This document shows, piece after piece, positions 1-9,457 of a DNA stretch of 41,560 nt. The notes beneath the pieces were generated by a model. The model saw only the letters and a program-made list of their open reading frames with translations. It had not been told where the DNA came from and did no database searches. The stretch is from a virus, in IMG/VR virus record IMGVR_UViG_3300000353_000002, positions 1 to 41,560 of that record; one strand, written 5' to 3'. The stretch's first letter is position 1. Each line of letters starts with the position of its first letter. Both the position numbers and the translations under genes were made by a program.

Positions 1-1693
1 CACCTATTGGTGCGCCACCTGCTGGTTCTGCACCTAAACCACCTTCTTCACCACCCAATGGAGGCATTCCACCTTCTTCACCTGCTGGAGCAGGAGCACC
101 GCCTTCTGGTGGCATGCCTCCCTGTGTTTCTCCAGTCATTGCCATATCTTCAATTGGTTCACCAAATCTTTTATCTATATCAGTAAATAAGCCCGATTTC
201 TTAATTGTAACTGGAGAATCTTGAAGTTCTTGCATAACAACTTTTTCCATTTTTTGTTGTTTAAGGTCATCAACAATATCTCTATCACTCATATTAAATA
301 TCATACGTTTAGCACCAGTATGTGACATTGCAGCAATACCACCTTCAGCACGTGTTAATTCAGCATATGTTTGTGCTTTATCACGAAGTAATTCAGATTT
401 TAATAATTCTTGTTGTGTACTTGGATTTGTTAGTGTTAGTTCGAAACTACCTAAATCTTCACCAGTATAACCCAATAAATAAAGATGAACCATTGCCATT
501 TTATTTAATTCTTGGATTATTGCTTGTTGAATACGATTAACTTTTTTTGCAAATCTAATATCGTATTGCGCCATATTTTTTCCACCACCAGCAGCATCTT
601 GAAAACTTAAAAATGGTTTAGGAACACCTAACCCAATGAATAAATTATCTCTAAGATATTCAATATCATGTATTTGGTCTAGGTTTTGTGCACCGGGTAG
701 GGTTTCAATACCAGTCTGAGTATTAGCATTTCTTACAGGTAGAAAATAGTCTTCATCATTACCTAATATGTTAAAACGATAATCAATTTGACCATCATTT
801 GGTTGTACTTGTGCAGTTTTTTTAAATGTTGTTGCTACTTTATAAATATAATCTTCAATATCGTCTTCATCAATATTTCCAACATCAATTTTAAAAACCT
901 TTTTTTCACCAGCACGAATAATACGATATGTTAACATAGCGTCTTCAGCCATTACTAATTGACGAAAAACTCTACGTATTTTATTTAATATTGACGAACC
1001 ATAAGGTAAATATTTATCATCACCTAATAATCTAAAGTGTGCGATTTCAAAAACATTAAATTCGTCACCAGTCATTCTTTCTTTAAACTTAACAATCGGT
1101 TTACCATTTTGAATTCTTTCAAATCTCTCAATTTCATAGTTAACTAATTGTTTTACATGAGTAATACCTTTTTTTCGCTCACCATATAATAACACGAAAT
1201 TATCTCCGTATTTACATACGTTTCTCACCCAAAAAGGTAAGTTAACATTCACATTAACAGTATCATAAAAGAATTCTTCCAATAACGTTCTTATTCTTTC
1301 TTTATTAGAATAGATATTAAGCATTTTACCATTTAATCCAATAGTTGTCGCTTCTTCCATAAACAAATCTAATGCACTACTGATAATAGGATAATATTCC
1401 ATTCCTTCATAATCAATATATGCTGGAAGTCTTGCTGCTTCATATTGAAGTGCTTTTTGAAAACCTCTATCTGTTGTACGTGAAAACTTGTCTTGAAGAG
1501 CACGTTTTTGTTCAAGTTCTAATCCTTTTTTATGAATTTCTTCAGGACTATTACCTTTAATTACAATTTTAGATTTTTCTGGGGTTGATACAGGTGTCAT
1601 TGAAGCCGAATCTTGAAATCCAAACCCGTCAAGATTCAACATTTTATTAAGTTGTTGGTATATTGTACCTTTATTTTCTTTTTCGCCAGCCAT
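1..1693 (-). CDS. Portal vertex protein, T4 gp20-like (3' end cut by window edge)
   Basis: Reading leftward from the ATG at 1693 gives an open frame that runs off the window, at least 564 residues. It begins MAGEKENKGTIYQQLNK. The family signature is near the middle: AEDAMLTYRIIRAGEKKVFKIDVGN, written here only in outline, corresponds to the conserved 'R-x-P-E-R-R-V-F-x-I-D-V-G-N' region of T4-type portals. The portal is the dodecameric ring through which DNA enters the head and to which terminase docks. The visible C-terminal part is low in complexity (Pro, Gly and Glu). It lies directly downstream of terL on the same strand, an order expected for packaging genes. AGTATTTAT lies 33 bases upstream of the start. 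Confidence 0.88.
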   Translation of the reverse strand, partial: MAGEKENKGTIYQQLNKMLNLDGFGFQDSASMTPVSTPEKSKIVIKGNSPEEIHKKGLELEQKRALQDKFSRTTDRGFQKALQYEAARLPAYIDYEGMEYYPIISSALDLFMEEATTIGLNGKMLNIYSNKERIRTLLEEFFYDTVNVNVNLPFWVRNVCKYGDNFVLLYGERKKGITHVKQLVNYEIERFERIQNGKPIVKFKERMTGDEFNVFEIAHFRLLGDDKYLPYGSSILNKIRRVFRQLVMAEDAMLTYRIIRAGEKKVFKIDVGNIDEDDIEDYIYKVATTFKKTAQVQPNDGQIDYRFNILGNDEDYFLPVRNANTQTGIETLPGAQNLDQIHDIEYLRDNLFIGLGVPKPFLSFQDAAGGGKNMAQYDIRFAKKVNRIQQAIIQELNKMAMVHLYLLGYTGEDLGSFELTLTNPSTQQELLKSELLRDKAQTYAELTRAEGGIAAMSHTGAKRMIFNMSDRDIVDDLKQQKMEKVVMQELQDSPVTIKKSGLFTDIDKRFGEPIEDMAMTGETQGGMPPEGGAPAPAGEEGGMPPLGGEEGGLGAEPAGGAPIG

Positions 1694-1717
1694 TTTTATA
1701 ATTTTTTATATTTTTTT

Positions 1718-1726
1718 ATAAATACT
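1718..1726 (-). promoter_or_regulatory. Late-promoter-like motif for portal
   Basis: AGTATTTAT on the minus strand, followed by an AT-rich tract, upstream of the portal start. It is one of about 18 copies in the window placed upstream of genes. Confidence 0.55.
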
Positions 1727-1763
1727 CCAAAATTTGGAAAAGTCAGTTAATTATAAATACAAT

Positions 1764-3860
1764 CTATCTTTTATTTGTTCCTTTAATTCCTTTAAATAAC
1801 CACGAATTCTCACCATATGGGTTTAATGAGTTGGTATCGTTTCTATCAAAAATAGATTTATTATTTACTTTTTTATCTTTTCCAATTTTCTCAATATCGT
1901 TTAAAGTGAGAATACCTTTAATCATTTTCTCATTAATCCCTCTATTTTGTTTAAATCTTGCCATATCAAAATTCAAAACAAATAATCCGATTGCTAATCC
2001 CATAATACTATCATCATGGAATGTACGTTTGTGGTCAGCTACACGATTTCCGGGGACGGTCACAAATGTTTTTAATTCACCTAATAATCTACTTGACCTA
2101 ATAATTACATCTTCTAAATGAATTGCTCTTTGCATTTCAAGTAAAATTGATGGACGATTATTACCGATGTAGAATCCGGGAATTAAATCCACTACAGAAA
2201 CAGCACCATCTGGCATTGTTTTTTGACCTTTTTTAATATAACCTTGTAATCTATCTCTAGTTGGTTTATGAGTAATTTCGGCATGATGTACGTTTTCATA
2301 TCCGATTTCAAGTAGTTTTTCAACGGTATGAACACCATGACCACCAGTAATATCAATAACAGCATATGCGTTATTATATCTTTTACCATATTGGTATGCT
2401 ATTTCGGCAAGTAATTGAGGACTGATTTTACCATAATATTCAGCAACCTGTTCTAATTTATGTCGTTTTATTTTAACTTTTTTTGTCTTCCCGTTTTTCT
2501 TAATAATTTTTTCTTCAATAATTTCTTTAGTTTTTAACATATTTAATGTAGAAAAGTCTTCTCCATGACCCGGAGACGCATCCATTGCCATAATATAGTC
2601 TTCACCAGCAATTGGTTCTTCCCAAATCCACATATTATCATCAATATATTCTTGACGTATTGGTGGTAGTATTTCATTATCTTGAATTCGTTTAAGATAT
2701 TCTTCAGCAATAAAATTATCTCCTGAACCCAGAAATGAACATAATAACTCTTGTGCGACCTTACGCATGTCACCATTAGCATTTCGTATTTGTTCTTCAA
2801 ACCATTCATTAGTTGCTTCCCATCCATCTTCAATTAACTTATCTCTTTGTTCTTTTGACCTACCATTATCTTCAATTTTGATTTGATTTTCTTTTCCTTT
2901 ATTTTTAATCCAATGAAGGTCTTTATTATATCTTGGGTCATTATACCACCAAAGTTCAACAGGATGGAAATTATTTTCACCTTTACGTGCACCATTAAAT
3001 GTTTTATAAAAAACAGCATCAAGTCCAGAAGGCGTACTAACCATAATTGCTCTACCACCAGTAACTAACGATGGCAGTGCTGCTGTCCAGAACTTATCAC
3101 CTTTTTCAGCCCATGCAGTTTCATCCCAAAATAATAGTGTCGGAGTATAACCACGTAAACTTTTAGATGCAAACGCACCTAATTTCGAACCATTATCATA
3201 TATCTTTAATTTTTGTGTGTCTTTTAAATTCTCTTCAGTATCTCTACCTGTTTTAGGTCTCATCCATTTAGGACAACTATCAATAAAATCAACAACATCA
3301 CTCATTAATTCACCAGTAGCAGTTTCTAATTTATCGGCAACAATAGCAACTTGTCTATTTCGGTTAAACATAACATACCATGCAATATACGCACATGTTG
3401 TTGTACTAATACCTGCCTGACGATATTTATTTGCTACAACAAATCGATTTTCCTTATATGATTTAATTAATTCTTTTTGAAAATCAAATAATTTAAAACG
3501 AATTATCTTACCAGCAACACCTTGTGTCTGGTCAAAAATAGTTAAATACGTTTCAATAAAATAAATAGGGTCTATTGCACAACGAAGATATTCATCTTCT
3601 TGTTCTTGAAAATTTAGTTCACTAACCTTTTTTACTCCACGTGATTTTGTAATAACAACTGGTTCAAAATTACCTTGCTTCTTTAGCTTTTTTGCTAATT
3701 TCCTAGCTTCTTCTTTATCTTGTTGTCTTTGAACATCAATAGGAACTAAAGGTACGTGTTCTGGATGATTACCATCGTCTTTTTTTGAATCATTTAAATT
3801 AAGATTCATATTATCATCTCTATCTGAAGGTTCTAAATTAATATTAAATTCGTCACTCAT
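1764..3860 (-). CDS. terL: Large terminase subunit (gp17-like packaging ATPase/nuclease)
   Basis: 698 residues, close to the size of T4-type large terminases. It pumps DNA into the prohead and cuts the concatemer. The N-terminal ATPase shows a deviant Walker A around residues 145-154 (KYRQAGIST) and a Walker B with the acidic pair at about 246-247 (LLFWDETAW), followed by a coupling motif (VSTPSG). The C-terminal RNase H-like nuclease shows its acidic residues: MAMDASPG (about 427), a VIDITGGHG strand (about 500) and a late HDDS motif. The first 90 residues are charged and probably disordered. The portal follows 70 bases downstream. A terminator and a late-type motif precede it, so it probably starts its own transcript. 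Confidence 0.96.
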   Translation of the reverse strand: MSDEFNINLEPSDRDDNMNLNLNDSKKDDGNHPEHVPLVPIDVQRQQDKEEARKLAKKLKKQGNFEPVVITKSRGVKKVSELNFQEQEDEYLRCAIDPIYFIETYLTIFDQTQGVAGKIIRFKLFDFQKELIKSYKENRFVVANKYRQAGISTTTCAYIAWYVMFNRNRQVAIVADKLETATGELMSDVVDFIDSCPKWMRPKTGRDTEENLKDTQKLKIYDNGSKLGAFASKSLRGYTPTLLFWDETAWAEKGDKFWTAALPSLVTGGRAIMVSTPSGLDAVFYKTFNGARKGENNFHPVELWWYNDPRYNKDLHWIKNKGKENQIKIEDNGRSKEQRDKLIEDGWEATNEWFEEQIRNANGDMRKVAQELLCSFLGSGDNFIAEEYLKRIQDNEILPPIRQEYIDDNMWIWEEPIAGEDYIMAMDASPGHGEDFSTLNMLKTKEIIEEKIIKKNGKTKKVKIKRHKLEQVAEYYGKISPQLLAEIAYQYGKRYNNAYAVIDITGGHGVHTVEKLLEIGYENVHHAEITHKPTRDRLQGYIKKGQKTMPDGAVSVVDLIPGFYIGNNRPSILLEMQRAIHLEDVIIRSSRLLGELKTFVTVPGNRVADHKRTFHDDSIMGLAIGLFVLNFDMARFKQNRGINEKMIKGILTLNDIEKIGKDKKVNNKSIFDRNDTNSLNPYGENSWLFKGIKGTNKR

Positions 3861-3876
3861 TTATAAATATTTATAA

Positions 3877-3885
3877 ATAAATACT
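3877..3885 (-). promoter_or_regulatory. Late-promoter-like motif for terL
   Basis: AGTATTTAT on the minus strand, 17-25 bases before the terL ATG, embedded in repeated TATTTATAAA-type sequence (3861-3893). Confidence 0.5.
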
Positions 3886-3894
3886 ATAAATAGC

Positions 3895-3928
3895 AAAACA
3901 CGACATATTTCAAGACATGTCGTGTTTT
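3895..3928 (-). terminator. Intrinsic terminator after the 3958-4440 gene
   Basis: A perfect 12-bp stem (AAAACACGACAT with ATGTCGTGTTTT) around a 10-base loop, ending in T residues on both strands. It separates the 160-residue gene from terL. Confidence 0.75.
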
Positions 3929-3957
3929 GATTTCCTTCTTCCGAACGGTAAGATGAA

Positions 3958-4440
3958 CTATATTTTTATTGAAGATGTTTCAATAAAAGTATCATTTTTT
4001 AATATAATTTTTCGTGGTAATAATAAATTTTTTATTCTTTCAATTGACATTCCATAATGAAACACTAATAATGGTAAGTCATCGTTATTGTTTTCAAACA
4101 TCGATTCATAATCACTAAAAGGTGTGTCATCGTTTTCTTTTTCAATTTCATATGCTAATGCATGTATGGTATGATATCCATGCATATATTCTCTATCAAC
4201 GGCTTCATGTAAACAAAATAAATCAAAACTATCTGTTTTCAATCCGATAATTTTATCAATATAAGTTTCTGTTGGAGGCATAGCATTATCACATGCAGGA
4301 GACAAATCCCAACACCAATCTTCGATTTCAATATTTGTAGGGTCTGATGAAAAAACAAATTCATATTGACCATTTCCTTTTATATCATAACCAATTTTTA
4401 ATACATAAATTAGTTTTAAATCTTTTTCATCGTAATCCAT
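3958..4440 (-). CDS. Unknown 160-residue protein
   Basis: I do not recognise this protein. It is acidic, with no signal peptide or membrane segment, and has a cluster of Trp/Cys residues near residues 40-52 (DWCWDLSPACD). A late-type motif lies 15-23 bases before the ATG and a strong terminator follows, so it looks like a single-gene late transcript upstream of terL. A virion or assembly role is possible only by position. Confidence 0.75.
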   Translation of the reverse strand: MDYDEKDLKLIYVLKIGYDIKGNGQYEFVFSSDPTNIEIEDWCWDLSPACDNAMPPTETYIDKIIGLKTDSFDLFCLHEAVDREYMHGYHTIHALAYEIEKENDDTPFSDYESMFENNNDDLPLLVFHYGMSIERIKNLLLPRKIILKNDTFIETSSIKI

Positions 4441-4454
4441 GATAATATTTTATC

Positions 4455-4463
4455 ATAAATACT
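4455..4463 (-). promoter_or_regulatory. Late-promoter-like motif
   Basis: AGTATTTAT followed by GATAAAA on the minus strand, 23 bases from the start of the 160-residue gene. Confidence 0.55.
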
Positions 4464-4477
4464 ACTGAACTAATTTA

Positions 4478-4882
4478 TTATTTTTTAAAACAAAATCTTG
4501 TTTGTTCATTTATTAGCGTAATAATAAAATCATATTCACTAATATTTTTCTTTCCAAGAAATTTAAAAAATTGAGAAGTTAGTTGAAATAATAATGATAA
4601 TAATAAAACTAAAATTGAAAAGTATATACTTATTAATGATATAATAACTGCAATACTAATAAATATTATACTAAATAAATTAAACATATATTTCCAACTT
4701 AAAAGAATATTTAATTTATCATCAAAATATTTAATTATTAATGATTTAAATTCAAACCAATTACAATCGGAATTATCGTTCTTCTGACCTTGTACATCAT
4801 TTAATATTTTCTGTTCATTTTTCTTTGAACCACCAATATATGTTCGTTTAAATTTTAATTTATTGAATTCTCTATATAACAT
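4478..4882 (-). CDS. Unknown small membrane protein (134 aa)
   Basis: Two adjacent hydrophobic segments at about residues 64-100 (rich in Ile, Leu, Ser and Phe) are flanked by a charged N-terminal half and a basic C-terminus. This suggests a two-pass inner-membrane protein with both ends in the cytoplasm. The family is not recognised. No AGTATTTAT motif is obvious upstream, unlike its neighbours. It sits between two terminators, so it is probably transcribed alone or by readthrough. Confidence 0.68.
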   Translation of the reverse strand: MLYREFNKLKFKRTYIGGSKKNEQKILNDVQGQKNDNSDCNWFEFKSLIIKYFDDKLNILLSWKYMFNLFSIIFISIAVIISLISIYFSILVLLLSLLFQLTSQFFKFLGKKNISEYDFIITLINEQTRFCFKK

Positions 4883-4930
4883 AGTTACTTTATTTATATT
4901 GATATTACGAAATAGTTAATAATATGTTAC

Positions 4931-4960
4931 AAAAAAACCCGAATTTCTTCGGGTTTTTTT
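4931..4960 (-). terminator. Bidirectional intrinsic terminator
   Basis: A stem of A7-CCCGAA with TTCGGG-T7 closes a 4-base loop, immediately after the stop of the 891-residue gene. T tracts occur on both strands. Confidence 0.85.
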
Positions 4961-4976
4961 TATTATAAAAGGTTTA

Positions 4977-7652
4977 TTATACTCCACCCATTGCAGTTTT
5001 TCCTTGAGTTCCACCACCAGCAAATTGACTTCCAGTTGATTTATCTTTAACTGATTTTGGTTGAAAAACTAATTGTTTATTATTATCTAATCTTAATGTA
5101 CCACCATCATTTTCAATATATTGTTTTAATAATTCATATTTTTGATTCAATGGTGTTTGAGCAGCAGCATTCCTAATTGCTGACCATTTATATAATATAT
5201 TTTTAAAAACTTTTCCAAAAAGTTCATCAATACCTTTTTCATCATTAGGGTCTAGCTTTTGAAACTTTTCTTTAACAGACCAACCAAAAACTTCATTTAC
5301 TGGTTCAATTTTTTTTTTTAAATTACTTTCAAATAAATTAAATTGTTTATCTATAATCCTATCAAGTTTTTGAATTGCTTCTGATTTTTTACCTTCATTT
5401 AAACTAGGTTTTCTAATCCCAGCATGTTCTTCAAGTCTATTACGAATATATTTTCTTAACTTCTTTTCAGTTTCATTTAAACTAACATTAACACTATCTT
5501 TAGTTACTTCAACAGTAGTTGTTTCAGCACTATCAGGTTTAACAACACCACCACCAATTGATTCAAATCCAGAATTCATTTCCATTTCAGGTTTTTCGTG
5601 TTTACTTAAATCTAAATCACCTTCTTCATCAGAAACTTCTTCTGTTCCTTCATCGTCACTAACATTAAGGTCGTCAATATTTAAATCATCTTCTTTTTCC
5701 TCAACACCTTCTTTCATTTCTACTTCTGGTGTATTATCAGGACTAAGTTTTTTACCTTGTTTTTCACTAACTTTAATATCAACATCTTCATCAAGTGATG
5801 ATTCATCAAGTGATTGTTGTAATATTCCTACAGCATCACCCCAATTTTCTTCGTCACTAGCCTTTGTCATATTAACTAAACCCTTAATCATATAATCTGC
5901 TTTATCAGTATCATAATCTTCACCATGTGCTTTTTTTAATATAGTTGTTGCATAATTTCTAAAACTTTCTTCTGAATCAATTTTATCAGAACTCATTTCA
6001 GTATTTTCTTCTTCAAGTTCCATGTTAGGTTGAACTTCTGTATGGTCAACAGGAAGTCCTTCTTCATTAGTAGCATATTTACTTAAATCAGCAGCACCAC
6101 CACTAGCAACTTGATTTTTTATTGTAGTTAAAATGCTCTGAACATTAACTGGTTCTTTACCAGCTTTTTCCATACGAGTATTTAAAGCACCTATTTGTTG
6201 TCCTAATTGTGCTGCAAAACCTTCAAGTTTTTTCACTTCTTTTGGTAATTCACCTGTATGATAACTTTGTTTTACTGCAGTTGCAGCATCACCTACTTTT
6301 TGTCCAACAGCTTGAGCACCACGTTTAATACCTTGACCAGCATCTTTAGCTAAATTTTTAAGTCCACCAAATAATTCATTAATTTGAGCATCACGGTCTT
6401 CAGCACTAGCCTCATTCATTTCTGTTGAAAAAGGTTCTACTTGATTAGCAAATTCTTCATGACCATATTCACCTTTTAATTTATCAATAATTTCAGGAGT
6501 AATAAATAATGCAATTGCTTTAAAATCACCATCATTTTGTCCTTCACTATTGGCATTAGCATAACCACTAATTAAATTAGTCATTTCTTCTTCACCACAT
6601 TCTTTTATTGAATCAGCATCATAACCACGAGATTCAGCATATTGCGCAAATCCACCACATTCAGAACAATTTTCTTCTTCTAATCCTTCATCACCTGCAG
6701 TGTCTTCAACATTTTGACCTAAATCTTCTTTTTCTGTATCAGTAGTGACTTTTAAAATTTTATCGGCATATTCATGTCTTTTATCATCACTAAGATTTCT
6801 TAATTTATGTTCGTCACCTTCTCCTTGTGGTTCAAATGCTGAAAGGAATGTTCCTAGTGCCCATGAAAGTCCTTGTTCATTAATATCTGCACTTTTTATT
6901 CCATGAGCAATTTCACCTATTTTATCAACTAAATCACTATCAAGATTTCCTGTACCAGAATTATCTTCCTCCCCGCCTTCTTCACCATCGTCAGTAGATG
7001 GTAATTCTTCAGTATCTTCACCACTTTCCTCACCGTCTTCAGCAGGCGGTAGTTCTTCACTACCCTCTCCACCATCTTCAACAGGAGGCATTTCTTCACC
7101 ACTAGTAGGCATTGCATCAATGCCAGCATCCATTTCTTCAGCACCTTCTCCACCGTCTTCAGCAGGAGGCATTTCTGGTGTTGGTTCAGCAGGAACTTCA
7201 GCAGCATCAGTTGCAGCTTCTAAATCATCGACTTTACTTGCAGCCATATCAATTTCTTTACTGGCTTTATCTTCAGTTAGTACTTTTTTCGAACCTACTT
7301 TACTACCGTTTTTATTTATTTTGAATTCATGTGCTTCATTAATATTTTTTAACAACATATTCATTTGCTTTTCAGCTTCAGACAACTTACTATATTGATA
7401 ATCAGTAATATTACTTAATCCACCAATATATGCAAAATCAGCAACATTATGATTTTCATTAAGTCCACCTTTTTTAATATAATATTTATGTTGTTCTTTA
7501 ATAATACCATAAGCTACACCATTAGCTGCTCTCTTAGTATCAATTAAAGTACCTAATGTACGATTTTGAGATTCTTTTAATGAAGTCTTATTTACTTGAG
7601 CAAGATTTCTCATTCTCTCATAAAGTGCTTCTTCTGATTTATGTTTTTTCAT
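4977..7652 (-). CDS. Large acidic low-complexity protein, probable head-internal or scaffold-type protein
   Basis: 891 residues. The N-terminal 100 are charged and helical. Residues about 150-235 are a Glu/Asp/Pro/Gly repeat tract (EEMPPxEDGGEGxEE units). The middle holds amphipathic helices, and a second acidic tract covers about 640-720. The C-terminal 150 residues look folded. Many L/I-x-E sites (LNE, INE, LSE, LKE) occur, the pattern cut by T4-type prohead proteases. Position beside terL and portal, size and composition suggest a prohead core or internal head protein. No direct homology is recognised, so this is inference. A late-type motif lies about 45-50 bases upstream. Confidence 0.8.
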   Translation of the reverse strand: MKKHKSEEALYERMRNLAQVNKTSLKESQNRTLGTLIDTKRAANGVAYGIIKEQHKYYIKKGGLNENHNVADFAYIGGLSNITDYQYSKLSEAEKQMNMLLKNINEAHEFKINKNGSKVGSKKVLTEDKASKEIDMAASKVDDLEAATDAAEVPAEPTPEMPPAEDGGEGAEEMDAGIDAMPTSGEEMPPVEDGGEGSEELPPAEDGEESGEDTEELPSTDDGEEGGEEDNSGTGNLDSDLVDKIGEIAHGIKSADINEQGLSWALGTFLSAFEPQGEGDEHKLRNLSDDKRHEYADKILKVTTDTEKEDLGQNVEDTAGDEGLEEENCSECGGFAQYAESRGYDADSIKECGEEEMTNLISGYANANSEGQNDGDFKAIALFITPEIIDKLKGEYGHEEFANQVEPFSTEMNEASAEDRDAQINELFGGLKNLAKDAGQGIKRGAQAVGQKVGDAATAVKQSYHTGELPKEVKKLEGFAAQLGQQIGALNTRMEKAGKEPVNVQSILTTIKNQVASGGAADLSKYATNEEGLPVDHTEVQPNMELEEENTEMSSDKIDSEESFRNYATTILKKAHGEDYDTDKADYMIKGLVNMTKASDEENWGDAVGILQQSLDESSLDEDVDIKVSEKQGKKLSPDNTPEVEMKEGVEEKEDDLNIDDLNVSDDEGTEEVSDEEGDLDLSKHEKPEMEMNSGFESIGGGVVKPDSAETTTVEVTKDSVNVSLNETEKKLRKYIRNRLEEHAGIRKPSLNEGKKSEAIQKLDRIIDKQFNLFESNLKKKIEPVNEVFGWSVKEKFQKLDPNDEKGIDELFGKVFKNILYKWSAIRNAAAQTPLNQKYELLKQYIENDGGTLRLDNNKQLVFQPKSVKDKSTGSQFAGGGTQGKTAMGGV

Positions 7653-7694
7653 TTGAATATTTTTTTTATATAAATTATTTGGTTATATTTTTTT

Positions 7695-7703
7695 ATAAAT
7701 ACT
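7695..7703 (-). promoter_or_regulatory. Late-promoter-like motif
   Basis: AGTATTTAT followed by AAAAAAA on the minus strand, upstream of the 891-residue acidic protein. Confidence 0.5.
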
Positions 7704-7729
7704 TAATTAAGAGTAAAAATATTAATTAC

Positions 7730-7978
7730 TTATATTATTTGATAATTTTCATCAATTATTTTACTTTCAACGAGCATATCATAAACTCTTAAATTTATCA
7801 AATTTTTACGTTTATAATCATTAATAACTGATTGATTGACTTTTTTATATGAAATACTTTCATTTAAAAATTTAGTATTGTTATGTAAACTTTCAACAAT
7901 TTCATAGAAAGTTTTTTCAGCTTTTTTCTTTTCAATATATTCATTAAGCTGTTTTTTTGTTACTAAATATCGTTTCAT
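7730..7978 (-). CDS. Unknown 82-residue protein
   Basis: A small charged, helical protein beginning MKRYLVTKKQLNEYIEKKK, with LNE sites at two places as in its acidic neighbours. It starts 3 bases after the stop of the nucleotidyltransferase gene upstream, so the two are probably co-transcribed. The family is not recognised. Confidence 0.7.
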   Translation of the reverse strand: MKRYLVTKKQLNEYIEKKKAEKTFYEIVESLHNNTKFLNESISYKKVNQSVINDYKRKNLINLRVYDMLVESKIIDENYQII

Positions 7979-7981
7979 ATA

Positions 7982-8794
7982 CTATTTAATTATTTCATCA
8001 AGACTTAATGTTTTTGTCAGATAGTCATTTTTCATATTAACTAATTTTTCTAAATAACCACTATTTCTTAATATTTTAAAAACTAAATTTTCAGTAGAAA
8101 ATTCACCACTTTTATTAAGTCCTGATTGTCTTAATCTTTTTATTTTATTTTTTAAACCCTGATGTTTTCTAATAAAATCTTTTTCATTAAAATTCTTTTC
8201 CAAATCATCAATAGCATTCATTAAATCAGCAGATTTTAATTGAACATTAGCATTATCAACATTAATAATTTTTTTTGTTGGTTTTCTAATCCAATCATTT
8301 TTAATTAAAGAATATGTTCCCGAAGAATGATGCGGTTCAGAACTATCTTGAATATACATTTCAACATCATGTCCTTTAATTTTAATTGGAAGTTTTTCTT
8401 CCCATAACCGTTTTTTTAATTTAAAAAAATCACCGACAAATTCTTTATTTTCTGAAATTTGATTAAAATCAAGAAGAATGTGTATGTCTAAATCAGAATT
8501 CTCATTATAATTATAATTTGCCATGCTACCTGTTAAAATAACATCTTTAAACGTAAGTTCATCAATATCACAGAACTCAATAAATCTCTTAGCATTTTTT
8601 AATAATGTTTTTCTAACATCAGGTTTGATATTTTCATCAGATTCCCAAATAAGTGGATTTAATGTATCATGCATTTGAATTGATGATACATCAACGTTAT
8701 CAGGCTCAATAACTTCTTTGAGAGTTTCAGATATATCGTGACCTCTCCAATATTTTCCTGACCAAAAACGTGGGTTCTTTTTTACTTCATCCAT
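7982..8794 (-). CDS. Nucleotidyltransferase-fold protein
   Basis: 270 residues. Residues 88-107 carry the Pol-beta-type nucleotidyltransferase signature TGSMAN...NSDLDIHIL, with Gly-Ser at 89-90 and the metal-binding Asp pair at 101 and 103. A third acidic residue is probably in the DVEMYIQD strand near 145. The C-terminal 120 residues are helical and charged. Proteins of this type are common in large phages, but the substrate is unknown. It lies in a minus-strand operon: the acidic 171-residue gene, this gene, then the 82-residue gene, with gaps of 14 and 3 bases. Confidence 0.85.
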   Translation of the reverse strand: MDEVKKNPRFWSGKYWRGHDISETLKEVIEPDNVDVSSIQMHDTLNPLIWESDENIKPDVRKTLLKNAKRFIEFCDIDELTFKDVILTGSMANYNYNENSDLDIHILLDFNQISENKEFVGDFFKLKKRLWEEKLPIKIKGHDVEMYIQDSSEPHHSSGTYSLIKNDWIRKPTKKIINVDNANVQLKSADLMNAIDDLEKNFNEKDFIRKHQGLKNKIKRLRQSGLNKSGEFSTENLVFKILRNSGYLEKLVNMKNDYLTKTLSLDEIIK

Positions 8795-8808
8795 ATTATA
8801 ATATAATA

Positions 8809-9324
8809 TTAATCTACAATTCCCATTTTCTTTTCAAGAGCATTGTATTTTTTCTCAACTTCTTTATCCGATAAATCTTTTAAGTCTTCTTTTTTACATG
8901 ACTTATCATTTTTACAAATAAAATCTTCTTGAGATTTCCTATCTTTTAAATGATGTTCATTTAATTCTGTTTCTTCATTATCACCTACTTCAACTTCACC
9001 AGTTTCAATACTAATTTCTTCTGGCTCTTCAGTAGGTATATCATCAGACATTTCTTCTTCTTCACCAGTATCATGAACTAAAGCATAAATTTCATCAACT
9101 TTTGCTGTTAATTCAGCAAGTTTTTCCTCTGGAGTTTTTTCTTCTGCTTCAGGAGTTTCTTCACCACCTATTTCAGCAGGCATTTCTTCACCTGTTTCTG
9201 CAGGAACATCAATTTCACCATTAGTATCTTCAATTTCTTCAAAACCTTCATTTAAATTCGATTTAAATGTTTTGTCAAGTCTACCCATGACTTCGAATAA
9301 TCTTTCTTTATTGTCTTTTTTCAT
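8809..9324 (-). CDS. Acidic 171-residue protein, possibly head-internal
   Basis: Begins MKKDNKERLFEVMGRLDKTF, followed by KSNLNEGFEE and a long Glu/Pro/Thr tract (EETPEAEEKTPEEK) to about residue 115. ELNEHHLKDR follows, then a basic helical tail with two Cys (CKNDKSCKK). The LNE sites and the EEMP repeats resemble the 891-residue protein, suggesting a related origin or location. It is the first gene of a three-gene operon. Confidence 0.78.
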   Translation of the reverse strand: MKKDNKERLFEVMGRLDKTFKSNLNEGFEEIEDTNGEIDVPAETGEEMPAEIGGEETPEAEEKTPEEKLAELTAKVDEIYALVHDTGEEEEMSDDIPTEEPEEISIETGEVEVGDNEETELNEHHLKDRKSQEDFICKNDKSCKKEDLKDLSDKEVEKKYNALEKKMGIVD

Positions 9325-9357
9325 ATTCTTAATTATTATAATTTTATCTTATTTATT

Positions 9358-9366
9358 ATAAATACT
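9358..9366 (-). promoter_or_regulatory. Late-promoter-like motif (minus), with a second copy at 9401-9409
   Basis: AGTATTTATAATAAATAAG reads leftward 42 bases before the 171-residue gene. A second minus-strand AGTATTTAT lies at 9401-9409. With the plus-strand copy at 9431 this forms a divergent late control region. Confidence 0.5.
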
Positions 9367-9430
9367 ATATTAATACTTAAATTTAATTTCTTCATTTTTA
9401 ATAAATACTTCGATATATTCAATTGAGTTC

Positions 9431-9439
9431 AGTATTTAT
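9431..9439 (+). promoter_or_regulatory. Late-promoter-like motif (plus)
   Basis: AGTATTTATTATAAA, 27 bases from the start of the 678-residue gene. Confidence 0.55.
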
Positions 9440-9457
9440 TATAAATTCCTATATAAA

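Noticed and set aside
322-540. Plus-strand ORF of 72 codons inside the portal gene
   Set aside because: It lies wholly antisense to the portal frame, has low-complexity composition, and has no promoter or start context.
7112-7398. Plus-strand ORFs rich in Gln/Ser/Ala opposite the acidic protein
   Set aside because: They are mirror images of the Glu/Pro-rich repeats on the minus strand, produced by their biased codons.
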